64,000 bases of DNA from JAJDOD01 sp039024895 (GCA_039024895.1 JBCCPJ010000013.1:1-64000), one strand, 5' to 3'; counted from the stretch's first letter, positions 36,901 through 45,916 are shown. Program-made: numbers and translations. Notes: generated from the sequence alone by a model not told the origin.

Positions 36901-37706
36901 CCTGCGCGATCTTCGAAGGTCTGACGGATGTCCGCGATATCGCCAAGGGTTATGATGCGGTCGCCGTCGGTCTTGATGGGCAGGTTATAAATGTCCTGCT
37001 GTTCATCGAAAGAAGACGGGATCTTCACCGCAAATGCGCCGGTATCCGATTCCACTTCGCCCGCCGCGATAAGCTGGTTGTTATTCACAACCACATTGAT
37101 CAGGTCGCCCGCAGTGACATTGTAGCTTTCGAGGCGCAGCGGATCGATCACCACCTCGACCATCTCATCCCGGTGCCCGGCAAGGGCGGCTTCAAGAACC
37201 GCGTCGAGACCCTCTAGACGATCCTGCAACTCTTTGGCGACGCGCAACAACGTTCTTTCAGGCAGCGCGCCAGTCAGGTTGACGATGATGATCGGAAATT
37301 CGGAGAAGTTGAATTCGTCTATCGTGTATTGCTCGGCACCGCTCGGAAACTGAGCCTCCGCCTTGTTCATCGCGGCCCGGACGTCAGCGAGAGTCTGGGA
37401 TTTATCCCACCCAAATTCGAACTCCAGCACGACAATGGCATAGCCTTCAGCTGCGGTGCCCTGCATGGTGTCGAGCCCGTCTAGATCGGCCAGCTCTGTT
37501 TCCATCGGCTGAACAAGGAGCTTCTCCGAATCCTCTGCACTGATGCCGGGGAAGGGGACCGAAACGAAGACGGCTGGTATTTCAATATCCGGCTCGCCTT
37601 CTTTGGGGAGGCCGATGTAAGACATGACCCCAGCCAAAATCGACAGGACGATGAAGGCGATAACCATCCGCGCGCGCGACGCGGCCCAATCGACAATACC
37701 GGTCAT
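33996..37706 (-). CDS. RND efflux pump inner-membrane permease
   Basis: 1236 residues, longer than the usual ~1040. RND plan: N-terminal TM (ARMVIAFIVLSILAGVMSYI), periplasmic GLDTMQGTAAEGYAIV, TM4 with relay Asp in GMLVDGAIVVVEYADKR, second half with EIRVRLPEEDRVLA and final TM bundle. The extra length lies around residues 490-620, with additional hydrophobic segments not found in AcrB. The single Asp (DG rather than DD) is closer to metal-type or divergent pumps. Overlaps the adaptor stop by four bases. Confidence 0.93.
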   Translation of the reverse strand: MTGIVDWAASRARMVIAFIVLSILAGVMSYIGLPKEGEPDIEIPAVFVSVPFPGISAEDSEKLLVQPMETELADLDGLDTMQGTAAEGYAIVVLEFEFGWDKSQTLADVRAAMNKAEAQFPSGAEQYTIDEFNFSEFPIIIVNLTGALPERTLLRVAKELQDRLEGLDAVLEAALAGHRDEMVEVVIDPLRLESYNVTAGDLINVVVNNNQLIAAGEVESDTGAFAVKIPSSFDEQQDIYNLPIKTDGDRIITLGDIADIRQTFEDRAGTARFNGDNTVALQVVKRKGFNIMDTVALIEAEVEAEKSTWSPELQDAIEVGTSNDMSRQVKSMVSQLESSVLTAVALVMIVVLAALGSRSALLVGFAIPTSFLLCFAFLNVMGVPISNIVMFGLILAVGMLVDGAIVVVEYADKRIREGSGPMHAYVEAAKRMFWPVVSSTATTLCAFLPMLFWPGVPGEFMGMLPVTLIFVLSASLVVALVYLPVVGGVAGRTSRKLEHASQALKQMMPWYIRLALVPVAIYFMFIFAMQTLNPTYFTGGETALPMFLGPIGFVLAATISSIVLGAATFERRSSTVQVEGRRTPFGYFIAFIAGNPIMPIVTIAGVIFFVMSTFSYFGENNNGVEFFVESEPEQAIIYVRARGNMGLVEKDDLVRRVEEITLEVPGVDSAFAFAGAGGLNANTGGAPGPSDSIGQVQIELIPWEDRAAFALANDLPLEQLDGDYVLEALQTRLDTIPGIRTEILNLAQGPASAKPVHLRLKTDDWDTLLEATATARAQFDRTPGLIAQEDNLPLPGIDWQIDVDVAKAGRYGADVATVGGMVQLVTRGILLDTMRVDSSDEEIEIRVRLPEEDRVLATLDSLKLRTTEGLIPLSNFISRQPVAQLAQINRIDQTRFFDVKADVASGMVSFVTDDEAGDIVAYGFVEKTGDQHPFLLGETLYSVSSSAKAILDNTATANLRAVPVNPNERIEALTQWIETENPFPGVDWEWTGDAEDQAESAAFLQVGFSAALGLMFIILLAQFNSVYNAVLVLLAVILSTTGVLIGMLVMEQPFSIIMTGTGIVALAGIVVNNNIVLIDTYQEYSRYMPRIEAIIRTAEARIRPVLLTTITTMAGLAPMMFGLSLDFFAGGYSVDSPTALWWKQLATAVVFGLGIATVLTLVFTPSMLALRVWFWVIAANALNWVAARTRGARSRNARDWALERATKKIKAQDFVWDVDTDVTAPVKPQPELRAAE

Positions 37707-38944
37707 TGCGTGACCTCCCTAAACGTCGCCTCGACGGGCACACCATTGGTGACGAACTCTTGGCCAACCACAATGACGTCAGCCTCAGGCGCAAGCCCGG
37801 TGATCCACACACCGTCTAGGGTATCCCGGATCACCGCAACAGGGGTAAAACCGGCGCGACCGTCATCGATAACGCGCACCCCAAGGCTGCCAGTATCGTC
37901 CAAAGTCAGTGCGGATTGCGGCAGCAGATGGGCCATTTCTCCATCCGCTTGGATGGCGATTTCAACAGTTTGGCCGTCGCGAATGGAAAGATCGGCGTTC
38001 TCAACCTCCACGTCCACCCGGAATGTTCGGGTCGTGGGATCAGCCGAGCGGCTAATAAATGTGACTTCCCCCACGACCTCACGCCCCGAAGAGAGACGTG
38101 CCCCTGCGGTCGCGCCGATTTTAACACGATCAACAGAGATTTCGGGAACAAAGCCGACGAGCTTTATCGTGTCTAGCTGTATAATTGTACCACAGAGGGA
38201 CCCCGGCTGTAGCAGCGAGCCTAGTTCTGCCGTGTCCGTTTCGAGGAGCCCTGGGAAGGGGGCATGCATCTCAAGCTTTTCGAGTTCGTTTTCGGCGGAT
38301 GCCACCGAAGCGGCGGCAGATTTGACGCCCGCCTCCGCACTGGTAACGCCGGACTTTGCGCCCTCTACGCCAGCACGAGCAGCCTCAACAGCTGCCGTTG
38401 TAGACGCAACACGGGTCTCGGAAGCAAATCCACCTTCGGAAAGCCGCGAGGCGGCGCGGTCGTTTATCTCAGCTTCCGCCAGCCGCGCTTCGGCTTCAGC
38501 CAGTCGCGCTTTAGCCTCGGGGAGTCGCGCTTCGGCCTCTTCTAGCCGCGCTTTCGCATCGTCAAGGGCAATCTTCCGCGTGCCGGGGTCAAGCGAGCAC
38601 ATGAGTTCACCCTCTTCAATGACCTCGCCGCGTCGAAGGGGTGCGCTGATAACGCGACCGGTCGTTTCAGCCCGAATTTCTACTTGTCGGATCGCTTCAG
38701 TACGCCCGCGCAGGACAACGGCACCGTCAACGGTGCGCGCAGCGCTTTTGAAGGCGACCACGGAGACTTTGGATGCGTCCGGTTCGCTCGGTGTGATCTC
38801 TGTCTCGCCTTCAACGGGTTCTGCCGTGATAACAGCTTCCTCCTCAGGGACACCGGCGAATTCCAGCAGATTGTCGCGCTGGAAGACGATAAAAAACAGC
38901 ACGAGAACCACCGCAAGGGCCGTGATGATCGAAAGCAACCGCAT
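37703..38944 (-). CDS. RND efflux periplasmic adaptor (membrane fusion protein)
   Basis: 413 residues. N-terminal TM (SIITALAVVLVLFFIVF), lipoyl half-motif VEIRAETTGRVISAPLRRGE, a long Ala/Glu/Arg coiled coil (about 118-215, with repeated RLAEAEA units) and beta-barrel RVKIGATAGARLSSG. Links the permease to an outer-membrane channel, which is not encoded here. AAGGA precedes the ATG. First gene of the pump operon, divergent from the YfgM-like gene. Confidence 0.93.
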   Translation of the reverse strand: MRLLSIITALAVVLVLFFIVFQRDNLLEFAGVPEEEAVITAEPVEGETEITPSEPDASKVSVVAFKSAARTVDGAVVLRGRTEAIRQVEIRAETTGRVISAPLRRGEVIEEGELMCSLDPGTRKIALDDAKARLEEAEARLPEAKARLAEAEARLAEAEINDRAASRLSEGGFASETRVASTTAAVEAARAGVEGAKSGVTSAEAGVKSAAASVASAENELEKLEMHAPFPGLLETDTAELGSLLQPGSLCGTIIQLDTIKLVGFVPEISVDRVKIGATAGARLSSGREVVGEVTFISRSADPTTRTFRVDVEVENADLSIRDGQTVEIAIQADGEMAHLLPQSALTLDDTGSLGVRVIDDGRAGFTPVAVIRDTLDGVWITGLAPEADVIVVGQEFVTNGVPVEATFREVTQ

Positions 38945-39147
38945 TTCTGTATCCTTGTGTTGCCCAATGAATTCCGGGCTGGTTCAACGCCTTACGTTAC
39001 CGTGTACGCTAAACTGTTCGGTTTAGATTACATCTTGGCCACTATTTCTGCAAGATTTCCACAGCTGAAATAATATGCGATCTTTGCATTCCCCATATGC
39101 GCGCGTTAATAGGTCGCCGGAAGGTAGTTGATTAGAAGGAATAGGGC

Positions 39148-39807
39148 GTGGCGAACGAAGACAGCTTTATCAGCGAGGTCAGCGAAGAGGTCCGTCGTGA
39201 CCGTTTGTTTGCCTTGATGCGCCGATATGGCTGGATCGCAATTCTTGCCATCGTGGTAATCGTCGGCGGTGCGTCCTGGAACGAATGGCGAAAATCCAGC
39301 GCGCAAGCCGCCGCAGAGGAAAAGGGTGACGCCATCCTGCGTGCCCTCCAGTCAGAAACAGATGCCTCCCGAGCCGCCGCCCTTCGCAACGTTGTGCCAT
39401 CGGATGCGCCCAATGGCGCCGCGTTGCTTTCGTTACTGCAAGCCTCCGCTTCGCTCGACGCGGAGGAGCTTGACGCCGCGACCGAGGCGCTTGACCAGAT
39501 TGTAAACGACCCATCTGTGCCGCAAGTCTACCGTGATGTCGCTCTTTTAAAGCGTGTTCTGAGCTTTTCTGAGACGTTGACACCTAACGAACGCATTGAG
39601 CGTCTTGGTCCACTTCTGACACCCGGTAATCCGTTCAGGTTGCTGGCGGTGGAACAGAGGGCCTTCGCGGAGGTGGAGGCGGGCGATACGGAGGCCGCAT
39701 TGTCTTCGCTTAACGGCATTCTTGCCGATGCCGAAGCGTCTGAAGACTTGCGTCGGCGTGCGCGTCAGTTGATTGTAGCGCTCGGCGGCGCATTGGAGCA
39801 AGGATAA
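39148..39807 (+). CDS. YfgM-like inner-membrane TPR protein
   Basis: 219 residues. Cytoplasmic N-terminus (SEEVRRDRLFALMRRYGW), TM at about 29-43, then a periplasmic helical repeat domain with an EKGDAILRALQ opening. Position before bamB and der matches yfgM-bamB-der of Proteobacteria. YfgM is an ancillary periplasmic chaperone associated with SecYEG/PpiD. GTG start with GAAGGAA upstream. Confidence 0.85.
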   Translation: MANEDSFISEVSEEVRRDRLFALMRRYGWIAILAIVVIVGGASWNEWRKSSAQAAAEEKGDAILRALQSETDASRAAALRNVVPSDAPNGAALLSLLQASASLDAEELDAATEALDQIVNDPSVPQVYRDVALLKRVLSFSETLTPNERIERLGPLLTPGNPFRLLAVEQRAFAEVEAGDTEAALSSLNGILADAEASEDLRRRARQLIVALGGALEQG

Positions 39808-39833
39808 GCCGAGGGTAAGAGGGGCTAGTAGAC

Positions 39834-41129
39834 GTGAACAAACCCGCTGTAATAATTGCGTTATTTGCACTCGCCGCCTGTGCCGAGCGCGAATTTTTGC
39901 TTGAGGGTGAACGGCTTGACGTACGCGGCGATCCTGTTCCGACCGAGACTGTGAACCGCGCACTACCTGTGCCGTTGCCCATCGCAACCGGCAACGCAAG
40001 TTGGACCCATACCGGTGGCAATAGCAGCCGTCGCATCGGGCATCCTGCACTCGGGCAGGACCTTGCTGTTGCTTGGAGTGTACCGATCGGAAAGGGCAAC
40101 GACCGTAAACATCGTATCACGGCCGAGCCCGTCATTGAGAACGGTCGCATTTTTGTAATGGATAGCCACGCGCAGCTGAGTGCGGTGTCGACATCCGGTG
40201 ATTTGCTTTGGAGCGTTGACCTTACCCCCTCTTCGGAACAGCCCGACGAAGGGTCGGGCGGTGGGATTGCCGTCTCCGGCAGTCGTGTCTTCGCCACCAA
40301 TGGCTTTGGGGAATTGACCGCGCTGGAGGCCTCGACGGGCAACGTTCTTTGGACCCATGATTTCGACGTGAGTGCAGCTGCACCGCCCATGGTTGCCGAC
40401 GGCGTTGTTTACGCGGTGACCTCGAATTCCGCCGGCTGGGCGCTCTCGGCTGATACGGGCCGCGTCCTCTGGCAGGTTTTTGGCGCCGTCGCGGATCGCG
40501 CGAGCACTGGTGCGCCTGGTCCTGTGACAGCAGGTCCCTTGGTGGTTTTTCCTTTTGCGTCCGGTCAAATGGTTTCAGCTGTTGCCGGTACGGGTGCGCA
40601 AGCCTGGGCTGCGAGTTTGGCAGGCCAGCGGCTTGGACGCGCTTCCACTGTGCTGACGGATGTGACCGGTGGGCCTGTATTCGCCGATGGCCGGATTTAC
40701 GCCGGTAATTACTCCGGCCGTGCCGCCAGTTTTGATGCGACCACGGGCCAATCTATTTGGACGGCCGAAGAGGGGGCAGCAGGACCATTGTGGCTTGCGG
40801 GCGGATCGCTTTTTTTTGTCAGTGATCGCAACCAGTTGCTGCGACTGGATGAAGCCACCGGCGAAACGGTTTGGGCGCAAGACTTGCCCTATTTCACCCG
40901 CGAACGTATCCGGCGGCGGAAGGCACTTTTTGTCCACCACGGCCCGGTGCTTGCTGGCGGTCGTCTGATGATAGCATCGGACGATGGCAAATTGCGGCAA
41001 TTCGATCCTGTCACGGGCGCAGAGGCCGCTATTGTGGAATTACCCGCAGGAGCAGCGACAAATCCAATCGTGGTCGGTCGGACAATGTATATTGTCAGCG
41101 AAGCTGGCGTGCTTCTCGCGCTCAGGTAG
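39834..41129 (+). CDS. bamB: Outer membrane assembly lipoprotein BamB-like (PQQ-type beta-propeller)
   Basis: 431 residues. Lipobox ALAACAE near residue 16. Repeated propeller blades: ILWTHDFDVSAAAPPMVADG, VYAVTSNSAGWALSADTGR, DGRIYAGNYSGRAASFDATT and a C-terminal TNPIVVGRTMYIVS. Scaffold lipoprotein of the BAM complex. GTG start with AGAGGGG upstream. Follows the YfgM-like gene by 26 bp. Confidence 0.92.
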   Translation: MNKPAVIIALFALAACAEREFLLEGERLDVRGDPVPTETVNRALPVPLPIATGNASWTHTGGNSSRRIGHPALGQDLAVAWSVPIGKGNDRKHRITAEPVIENGRIFVMDSHAQLSAVSTSGDLLWSVDLTPSSEQPDEGSGGGIAVSGSRVFATNGFGELTALEASTGNVLWTHDFDVSAAAPPMVADGVVYAVTSNSAGWALSADTGRVLWQVFGAVADRASTGAPGPVTAGPLVVFPFASGQMVSAVAGTGAQAWAASLAGQRLGRASTVLTDVTGGPVFADGRIYAGNYSGRAASFDATTGQSIWTAEEGAAGPLWLAGGSLFFVSDRNQLLRLDEATGETVWAQDLPYFTRERIRRRKALFVHHGPVLAGGRLMIASDDGKLRQFDPVTGAEAAIVELPAGAATNPIVVGRTMYIVSEAGVLLALR

Positions 41130-41187
41130 AATTGCGCGCAGCGTAAACATCTGTATAGTGTATTTGGGGTCGTGCGTTCGGGGATGC

Positions 41188-42048
41188 ATGCGGAACTGGG
41201 ACGATTTACGTTTTTGCCTTGCGCTCGCTCGGCATAAGAAGATGTCGGCTGCCGCCGTCTCCCTAAACACGAACGTTGCAACGGTTTCGCGCCGGATTGC
41301 CCGTGTGACGGAAGAGATAGGAGAAACGCTATTCACCAAAATAGGCCAGACCTGGACGCCTACCGCAAAGGGTGCGCGCTTGATCGGCTTCGCCGAGGCG
41401 TTGGCCAATAATCTCTATGAGATAGATGATCCCTCGGATTTTGCGCGTGTTTCGACGGTGAGAGTTGCCTGCGAATTAGTTTTGATGCAGACGTATTTCG
41501 CGTCCGAAATGACGGAATATCTGGGGGCAAATCCTGAAATCAATTTCGAACTGAGCTTACGGCAGGCCAGCCTAGCTCTCGGTGAGGCAGACGTCATAAT
41601 CTCTGCCCAAGAACCAGTTGAGGGCAACCTTGTTCGAAAAAAAGCGACAGAGTTACGCTGCCACGCCTATGCAAGCAGGCACTTTATCGATGAGTTAGAC
41701 AGCTGGCTTTACGTGGATTACGGCCACGTCCTTGGCCAAAAGGCATTTTTCGCGCCGCGTTTCGGTCCGCAGCCTCGGTTGCGCGTTGAGGGTTTGAATC
41801 TAGCCAAAGATGCGCTTTCGCATCTGCCACTGGTCGCGGTTCTACCGGATCGCTTCGCGGCACGGTCGCCGGACCTTATTCGCTTTGATAAATCTGATCA
41901 GTTCGCCCAATTGCCAATCTGGGTCAGTTTTCATGCATCGCGTCGGAACGATCCAGTGATTGAGGTCGCAAAGCATTTCGCCTTTACTGCATTGGCAGGA
42001 CATGCCGATGATCGTGGAAATGACACAGACCAGTTGGAAAGGGCGTGA
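41188..42048 (+). CDS. LysR-family transcriptional regulator
   Basis: 286 residues. HTH at about 3-60 (DDLRFCLALARHKKMSAAAV, then NTNVATVSRRIARVTEEIG) and a weakly conserved effector domain containing a DVIISAQEP segment. ATG 41188 gives the normal LysR start; longer frames add unrelated residues. Lies between bamB and der, which are normally adjacent, so the regulator and the next gene look inserted. Confidence 0.85.
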   Translation: MRNWDDLRFCLALARHKKMSAAAVSLNTNVATVSRRIARVTEEIGETLFTKIGQTWTPTAKGARLIGFAEALANNLYEIDDPSDFARVSTVRVACELVLMQTYFASEMTEYLGANPEINFELSLRQASLALGEADVIISAQEPVEGNLVRKKATELRCHAYASRHFIDELDSWLYVDYGHVLGQKAFFAPRFGPQPRLRVEGLNLAKDALSHLPLVAVLPDRFAARSPDLIRFDKSDQFAQLPIWVSFHASRRNDPVIEVAKHFAFTALAGHADDRGNDTDQLERA

Positions 42049-42199
42049 ACTATTTTTGCAAAGTCAACAGTGGAAGTTTGCAGAATTCGCATCATTGACG
42101 CTATCTACAAGACGAGGTTTCTATCGTAAGGTGTAGTCGGTAGCTGGTGCTTTGGTTTTCAGGGGCAAAGAAATAATAGCGTATCGTTAGGGGTCTCGT

Positions 42200-42979
42200 A
42201 TGCGCGAAACTAAGTTTGGGATTATTCAATCGCCATTACAGGCAGATTTGGACCGTGTTGCCGATGGCATTGTGGAGCATCTCAACGCAGATATGGCATT
42301 ACTATCAGTCACATATAATGCGGCTTTGGTATCTTTGGGTATATCTTCCCATGTAAAAAGCATCCGTGACGACCGGGTGCATGTCCCTGACGACATGGCG
42401 TGTTCGCTAGTCATAAAAAGCAACGCACCGATGGTCCTTCGCGACGTCCGTGACCATCCAGAAGCGTCAGAAACGCGCTATGTGCAAGACGGGTTATTTG
42501 CCGGCTACATCGGCGTGCCAATCCAAAATGCTGAATTTGGTGCCATCGGTTCACTATGCGCCCTTACCCAAGAACCCAGCGATTGGTCCGATGCAGACGT
42601 GCGCTACCTTCAGGCTATCGCAGACAACGTGGAGAACCTCATTCTTCGTGAGATGTACCGCTTGGAAAGTATGGATGCCTCAAGTCTTGCCTCGGAATAC
42701 GATCATATTATCGCAGCATTTGCACTGGTGCGTGCGGAACCCACATCGATACACGATGCTACGGGACGATTGGTTTTCGCCAATCGCGCGCTGACGGATT
42801 TGGTCCCAGAGCAGGAATTGGAGGGCGCGCGTTTCAAGGCGGTCCTGCTGTCTTCCAAAGAGAAGGCGCCGCTTAGTTTTAAGACTGCGACAGGCACCGA
42901 CTTCCGATTGTCGCGTGCGCGGACAAGTTCTGACTATTTCGTGTGCCAGTGGATTCCGCAGTCAGCTCGTTTGAATTGA
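42200..42979 (+). CDS. GAF-domain sensory protein
   Basis: 259 residues. GAF domain about 18-155 (LNADMALLSVTYNAALVSLG; CSLVIKSNAPMVLRDVRDHP; GYIGVPIQNAEFGAIGSLC). A short C-terminal region (about 172-255, DATGRLVFANRALTDLVPE) looks like a degenerate PAS fold. There is no kinase, cyclase or DNA-binding output, so it must act through a partner; the adjacent LysR gene is one candidate. Confidence 0.8.
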   Translation: MRETKFGIIQSPLQADLDRVADGIVEHLNADMALLSVTYNAALVSLGISSHVKSIRDDRVHVPDDMACSLVIKSNAPMVLRDVRDHPEASETRYVQDGLFAGYIGVPIQNAEFGAIGSLCALTQEPSDWSDADVRYLQAIADNVENLILREMYRLESMDASSLASEYDHIIAAFALVRAEPTSIHDATGRLVFANRALTDLVPEQELEGARFKAVLLSSKEKAPLSFKTATGTDFRLSRARTSSDYFVCQWIPQSARLN

Positions 42980-43162
42980 CCGTTTTCCGGTCCGAGGCGT
43001 CGCTCGACGCTACATTTTGTGCGACCGCCGCTGTTTGCCTCTCTCGTGCACCGCAAGTTCGAGGGTGGTAGAAATCGCCTGAGCGATGCAATGACATTGC
43101 AGTGTCGGCATCGAGGCGGTAGAGGAGCGCGGTCCGCTCCTTGAGAATTTGCGTTTTCGCTG

Positions 43163-44632
43163 ATGAGTTTCACCCTGGCAATCGTGGGTCGCCCCAATGT
43201 TGGCAAGTCGACGCTGTTCAACCGGCTCGTCGGCAAGCGCCTTGCGTTGGTGGACGACCAACCTGGCGTGACCAGGGATTTGCGGGAAGGTGAAGCAAAA
43301 CTCGGTGATCTCACCTTCACGGTGATTGATACGGCGGGGCTCGAAGAGGCAACAGATGAGAGCCTACAAGGCCGCATGCGACGACTGACCGAGCGCGCTG
43401 TGGATTTGGCGGACGCCGTACTCTTCGTGATTGATGCGCGCGCAGGCGTTTTGCCCGCCGATGAAGTCTTCGCCGATATCCTGCGCCGCAAATTGGCCCA
43501 TGTGATCCTGGCCGCCAACAAAGCCGAGGGGAGGGCGGGGGAAAGTGGCCTGATCGAAGCTTACAGTCTCGGTCTGGGCGAGCCTGTACGTCTCTCGGCT
43601 GAGCATGGCGAAGGGACAGGCGAACTGCTTGAAGTTTTGCGCCCTGTTGCTGTGGCTGCTCAAGTTCGCTCGACGTCCGATGAAGCGGAAGCGCCCGAAA
43701 CAGATGTGGCTGTGAAAGACGGTGATGATACTCCCGCCCGCATGCCGACACCCCAGCGGCCCCTGCAAGTGGCCGTAGTGGGGCGTCCCAACGCTGGCAA
43801 ATCGACACTGATTAACAAGCTCTTGGGCGAAGAAAGACTACTTACGGGGCCTGAGGCGGGTATAACGCGAGATGCCATTTCGATCCCGCTGGACTGGGAC
43901 GGTGTCCCGGTTCGGTTGTTTGATACGGCAGGTATGCGCAAGCGCGCACGGGTGCAGGAGAAACTGGAAAAGCTCTCTGTGGCCGATGGGTTGCGCGCTG
44001 TGAAGTTTGCAGAAGTCGTCGTCGTTCTTTTGGATGCGGCGATCCCTTTCGAGCAGCAGGACCTTCGGATCGCGGACCTCGCAGAACGCGAAGGCCGTGC
44101 CGTGGTCATTGCCGTGAACAAATGGGATATCGAAAGGGAGAAAGGCGAAAAGCTGGCCGAATTGAAAGAGGCCTTCGAGCGTCTGCTCCCGCAATTGCGT
44201 GGTGCCCCCCTTGTTACCATTTCCGCCAAAACTGGGCGCGGGATGGATCGTTTGCACCGCGCCGTTATGTCCGCATATGACGTTTGGAACAGACGTGTTA
44301 GCACGGCGCATCTGAACCGCTGGCTGACCGGTATGATTGAAGCGCATCCACCACCAGCACCGGGGGGGCGCCGAATAAAACTACGCTATGCGACACAGGC
44401 CAAAACCCGTCCCCCTGGGTTTGTGGTCATGTGCTCCCATCCTGACAAACTAACAGAAGCTTACAAGCGTTACCTCGTAAACGGCTTGCGCCACGATTTC
44501 GATATGCCCGGAACACCTATTCGTCTGACCTTTCGAGGTCAGGGCGATCAAAATCCATTTCGTAACAAGAAAAAGGCCGGGCCTTCCAAGCTTCGCAAAC
44601 ACCTCGGCAAAACATCTCCCAAGAAACCCTAA
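43163..44632 (+). CDS. der: GTPase Der (EngA), ribosome assembly
   Basis: 489 residues with the tandem G domains unique to Der. Domain 1: GRPNVGKST, DTAGLEE, and ANKAEG in place of canonical NKxD. Domain 2: GRPNAGKST, DTAGMRK, NKWD. C-terminal KH-like domain (LNRWLTGMIEAHPPPAPGGR) and a basic tail. Required for 50S subunit maturation. Confidence 0.97.
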   Translation: MSFTLAIVGRPNVGKSTLFNRLVGKRLALVDDQPGVTRDLREGEAKLGDLTFTVIDTAGLEEATDESLQGRMRRLTERAVDLADAVLFVIDARAGVLPADEVFADILRRKLAHVILAANKAEGRAGESGLIEAYSLGLGEPVRLSAEHGEGTGELLEVLRPVAVAAQVRSTSDEAEAPETDVAVKDGDDTPARMPTPQRPLQVAVVGRPNAGKSTLINKLLGEERLLTGPEAGITRDAISIPLDWDGVPVRLFDTAGMRKRARVQEKLEKLSVADGLRAVKFAEVVVVLLDAAIPFEQQDLRIADLAEREGRAVVIAVNKWDIEREKGEKLAELKEAFERLLPQLRGAPLVTISAKTGRGMDRLHRAVMSAYDVWNRRVSTAHLNRWLTGMIEAHPPPAPGGRRIKLRYATQAKTRPPGFVVMCSHPDKLTEAYKRYLVNGLRHDFDMPGTPIRLTFRGQGDQNPFRNKKKAGPSKLRKHLGKTSPKKP

Positions 44633-44653
44633 CCTCCGGCGCTTTGTCTTTCT

Positions 44654-44869
44654 TTAGCGGTTTTTGCAGACTTCCACATACCATTTCTGGCCAATCATTG
44701 TGGTCTGTTGTGGAACTTGTGTCTTGGCTAAAAATAGCTCGTCATTTTGGATCACTAGGCAGGGGTCTGGGCTGCTCTTGGCGCTGACCAAATCACAAGC
44801 ACAAAGACAAATGACTGTGATCTTAAAGTCAGCGGGGGCGATGCGGTATAAGGGCGTTTCGTCATCCAC
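44654..44869 (-). CDS. Small hypothetical protein, uncertain
   Basis: 71 residues. Residues 15-30 are moderately hydrophobic (FKITVICLCACDLVSA), followed by a folded-looking segment ending TMIGQKWYVEVCKNR, as in a small secreted protein with a poor signal. No ribosome-binding site precedes the ATG and the start lies 3 bases from the divergent neighbour. Family not recognised. Confidence 0.35.
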   Translation of the reverse strand: MDDETPLYRIAPADFKITVICLCACDLVSAKSSPDPCLVIQNDELFLAKTQVPQQTTMIGQKWYVEVCKNR

Positions 44870-44872
44870 GCG

Positions 44873-45172
44873 ATGCCGCTTGAAGGTGAGGTTCGCGCTT
44901 TGGAATGCGCTAGGGATATTCTCACGGCAGGCGGTGGTCTGTTTTATGAGTTTCGGACCGACAAGGACCAGTTGATGAAGCAGGGCGACGTTGTTGGCGA
45001 AAACGAGTGTGTGACCGATTACTATCGTCGGTTAATTAGTTTCGGAGAGTTTTGTGACAGGTTGGCAGACCTTGGCTTCGCGATTAATATGCGGGTTGCA
45101 AAACGCGGCTTGGCCAAGCTCGGCGATGATGACCCGACTGTCGGGCGCATCGTTACACGTAAGTCAGGCTAG
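44873..45172 (+). CDS. Hypothetical protein, 99 residues
   Basis: Soluble, acidic, mostly helical (VRALECARDILTAGGGLFYE; CVTDYYRRLISFGEFCDRL) with basic C-terminus. Plausible codon use but no clear ribosome-binding site. Family not recognised; could be part of an accessory pair with the divergent small frame. Confidence 0.5.
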   Translation: MPLEGEVRALECARDILTAGGGLFYEFRTDKDQLMKQGDVVGENECVTDYYRRLISFGEFCDRLADLGFAINMRVAKRGLAKLGDDDPTVGRIVTRKSG

Positions 45173-45422
45173 TCTGTCGGCAGAGGCCGCGATCAGAAAA
45201 TCAAATTTGCAATGGGAATATTGGCGTGTCCGATCAATCCGGCAACGCCTTGCCGGTTCACAGGGTGTCGATGGGCAAAGGATGGCGGGGCATCCGGCAG
45301 AAAGCGGCTGACGGCAAAGCTTGGCCGAAGCAAACTACCGCACCTGTGCAATTCGCAGCCGGTTTTTCGATCTTATGCTGGCGGGCGTTGCGCGCTCCAG
45401 CCATGCTGCCCTATTTCTGTCT

Positions 45423-45472
45423 GCGAAGCTTCGCCTGAGGCTTCGGGCCCGAGCCTCCATGAAACCGATGGA
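45423..45472 (+). promoter_or_regulatory. Three consecutive hairpins in the leader of the EF-hand gene
   Basis: GCGAAGCTTCGC (45423-45434) is a perfect palindrome; GAGGCT-T-CGGGCCCG-AGCCTC (45437-45457) pairs with one bulged T; TCCAT (45456-45460) pairs with ATGGA (45468-45472), covering part of the GGAG ribosome-binding site of the gene at 45480. The rest of the 307-bp gap (45173-45479) holds a 70-codon frame from 45226 without recognisable sequence. Confidence 0.45.
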
Positions 45473-45479
45473 GTGAAAG

Positions 45480-45722
45480 ATGACGAAACGTATGGAATGG
45501 ATCCTCGCCGGTCTTTTGGGGCTAGGAGTATCGACTGCCGCTGTCGCGGCAGATGTCGAGGATACCGATGGCGATGGTGTGTACTCGATGGAAGAACTCG
45601 TGGTCGCGTATCCTATGCTGACCGAAGAACTTTTCGGCACCATTGATGGCAACGGCGACGGTGCCGTTGATGACGCTGAGTTGACTGCGGCGGTTGACGC
45701 CGGAGTGCTAGTGGCGGGCTAA
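45480..45722 (+). CDS. Secreted EF-hand calcium-binding protein
   Basis: 80 residues. Signal peptide (AGLLGLGVSTAAVAA, cleavage after AVAA). Two canonical 12-residue EF loops: residues 28-39 (DTDGDGVYSMEE) and 56-67 (DGNGDGAVDDAE). Likely a periplasmic calcium buffer or sensor. Start set by GGAGTGAAAG. Confidence 0.88.
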   Translation: MTKRMEWILAGLLGLGVSTAAVAADVEDTDGDGVYSMEELVVAYPMLTEELFGTIDGNGDGAVDDAELTAAVDAGVLVAG

Positions 45723-45916
45723 CCTCGTCCACGGTCGCCTTGCGGGGTCCCCTTCTCCCGCAGGGCGGCCAACTTTTCCGGTTTCGCGTGCCAAGTTTCA
45801 TATTTTTCCGATAGGGGCCTGAACTTCCAAATCATTGCCTGACTGGGCATTAAGACCTGGCAGAGTACGGCTAACGAATTTCGGGTGCAGGCGCCGCTCT
45901 TGCCGTTGCCATCTTG

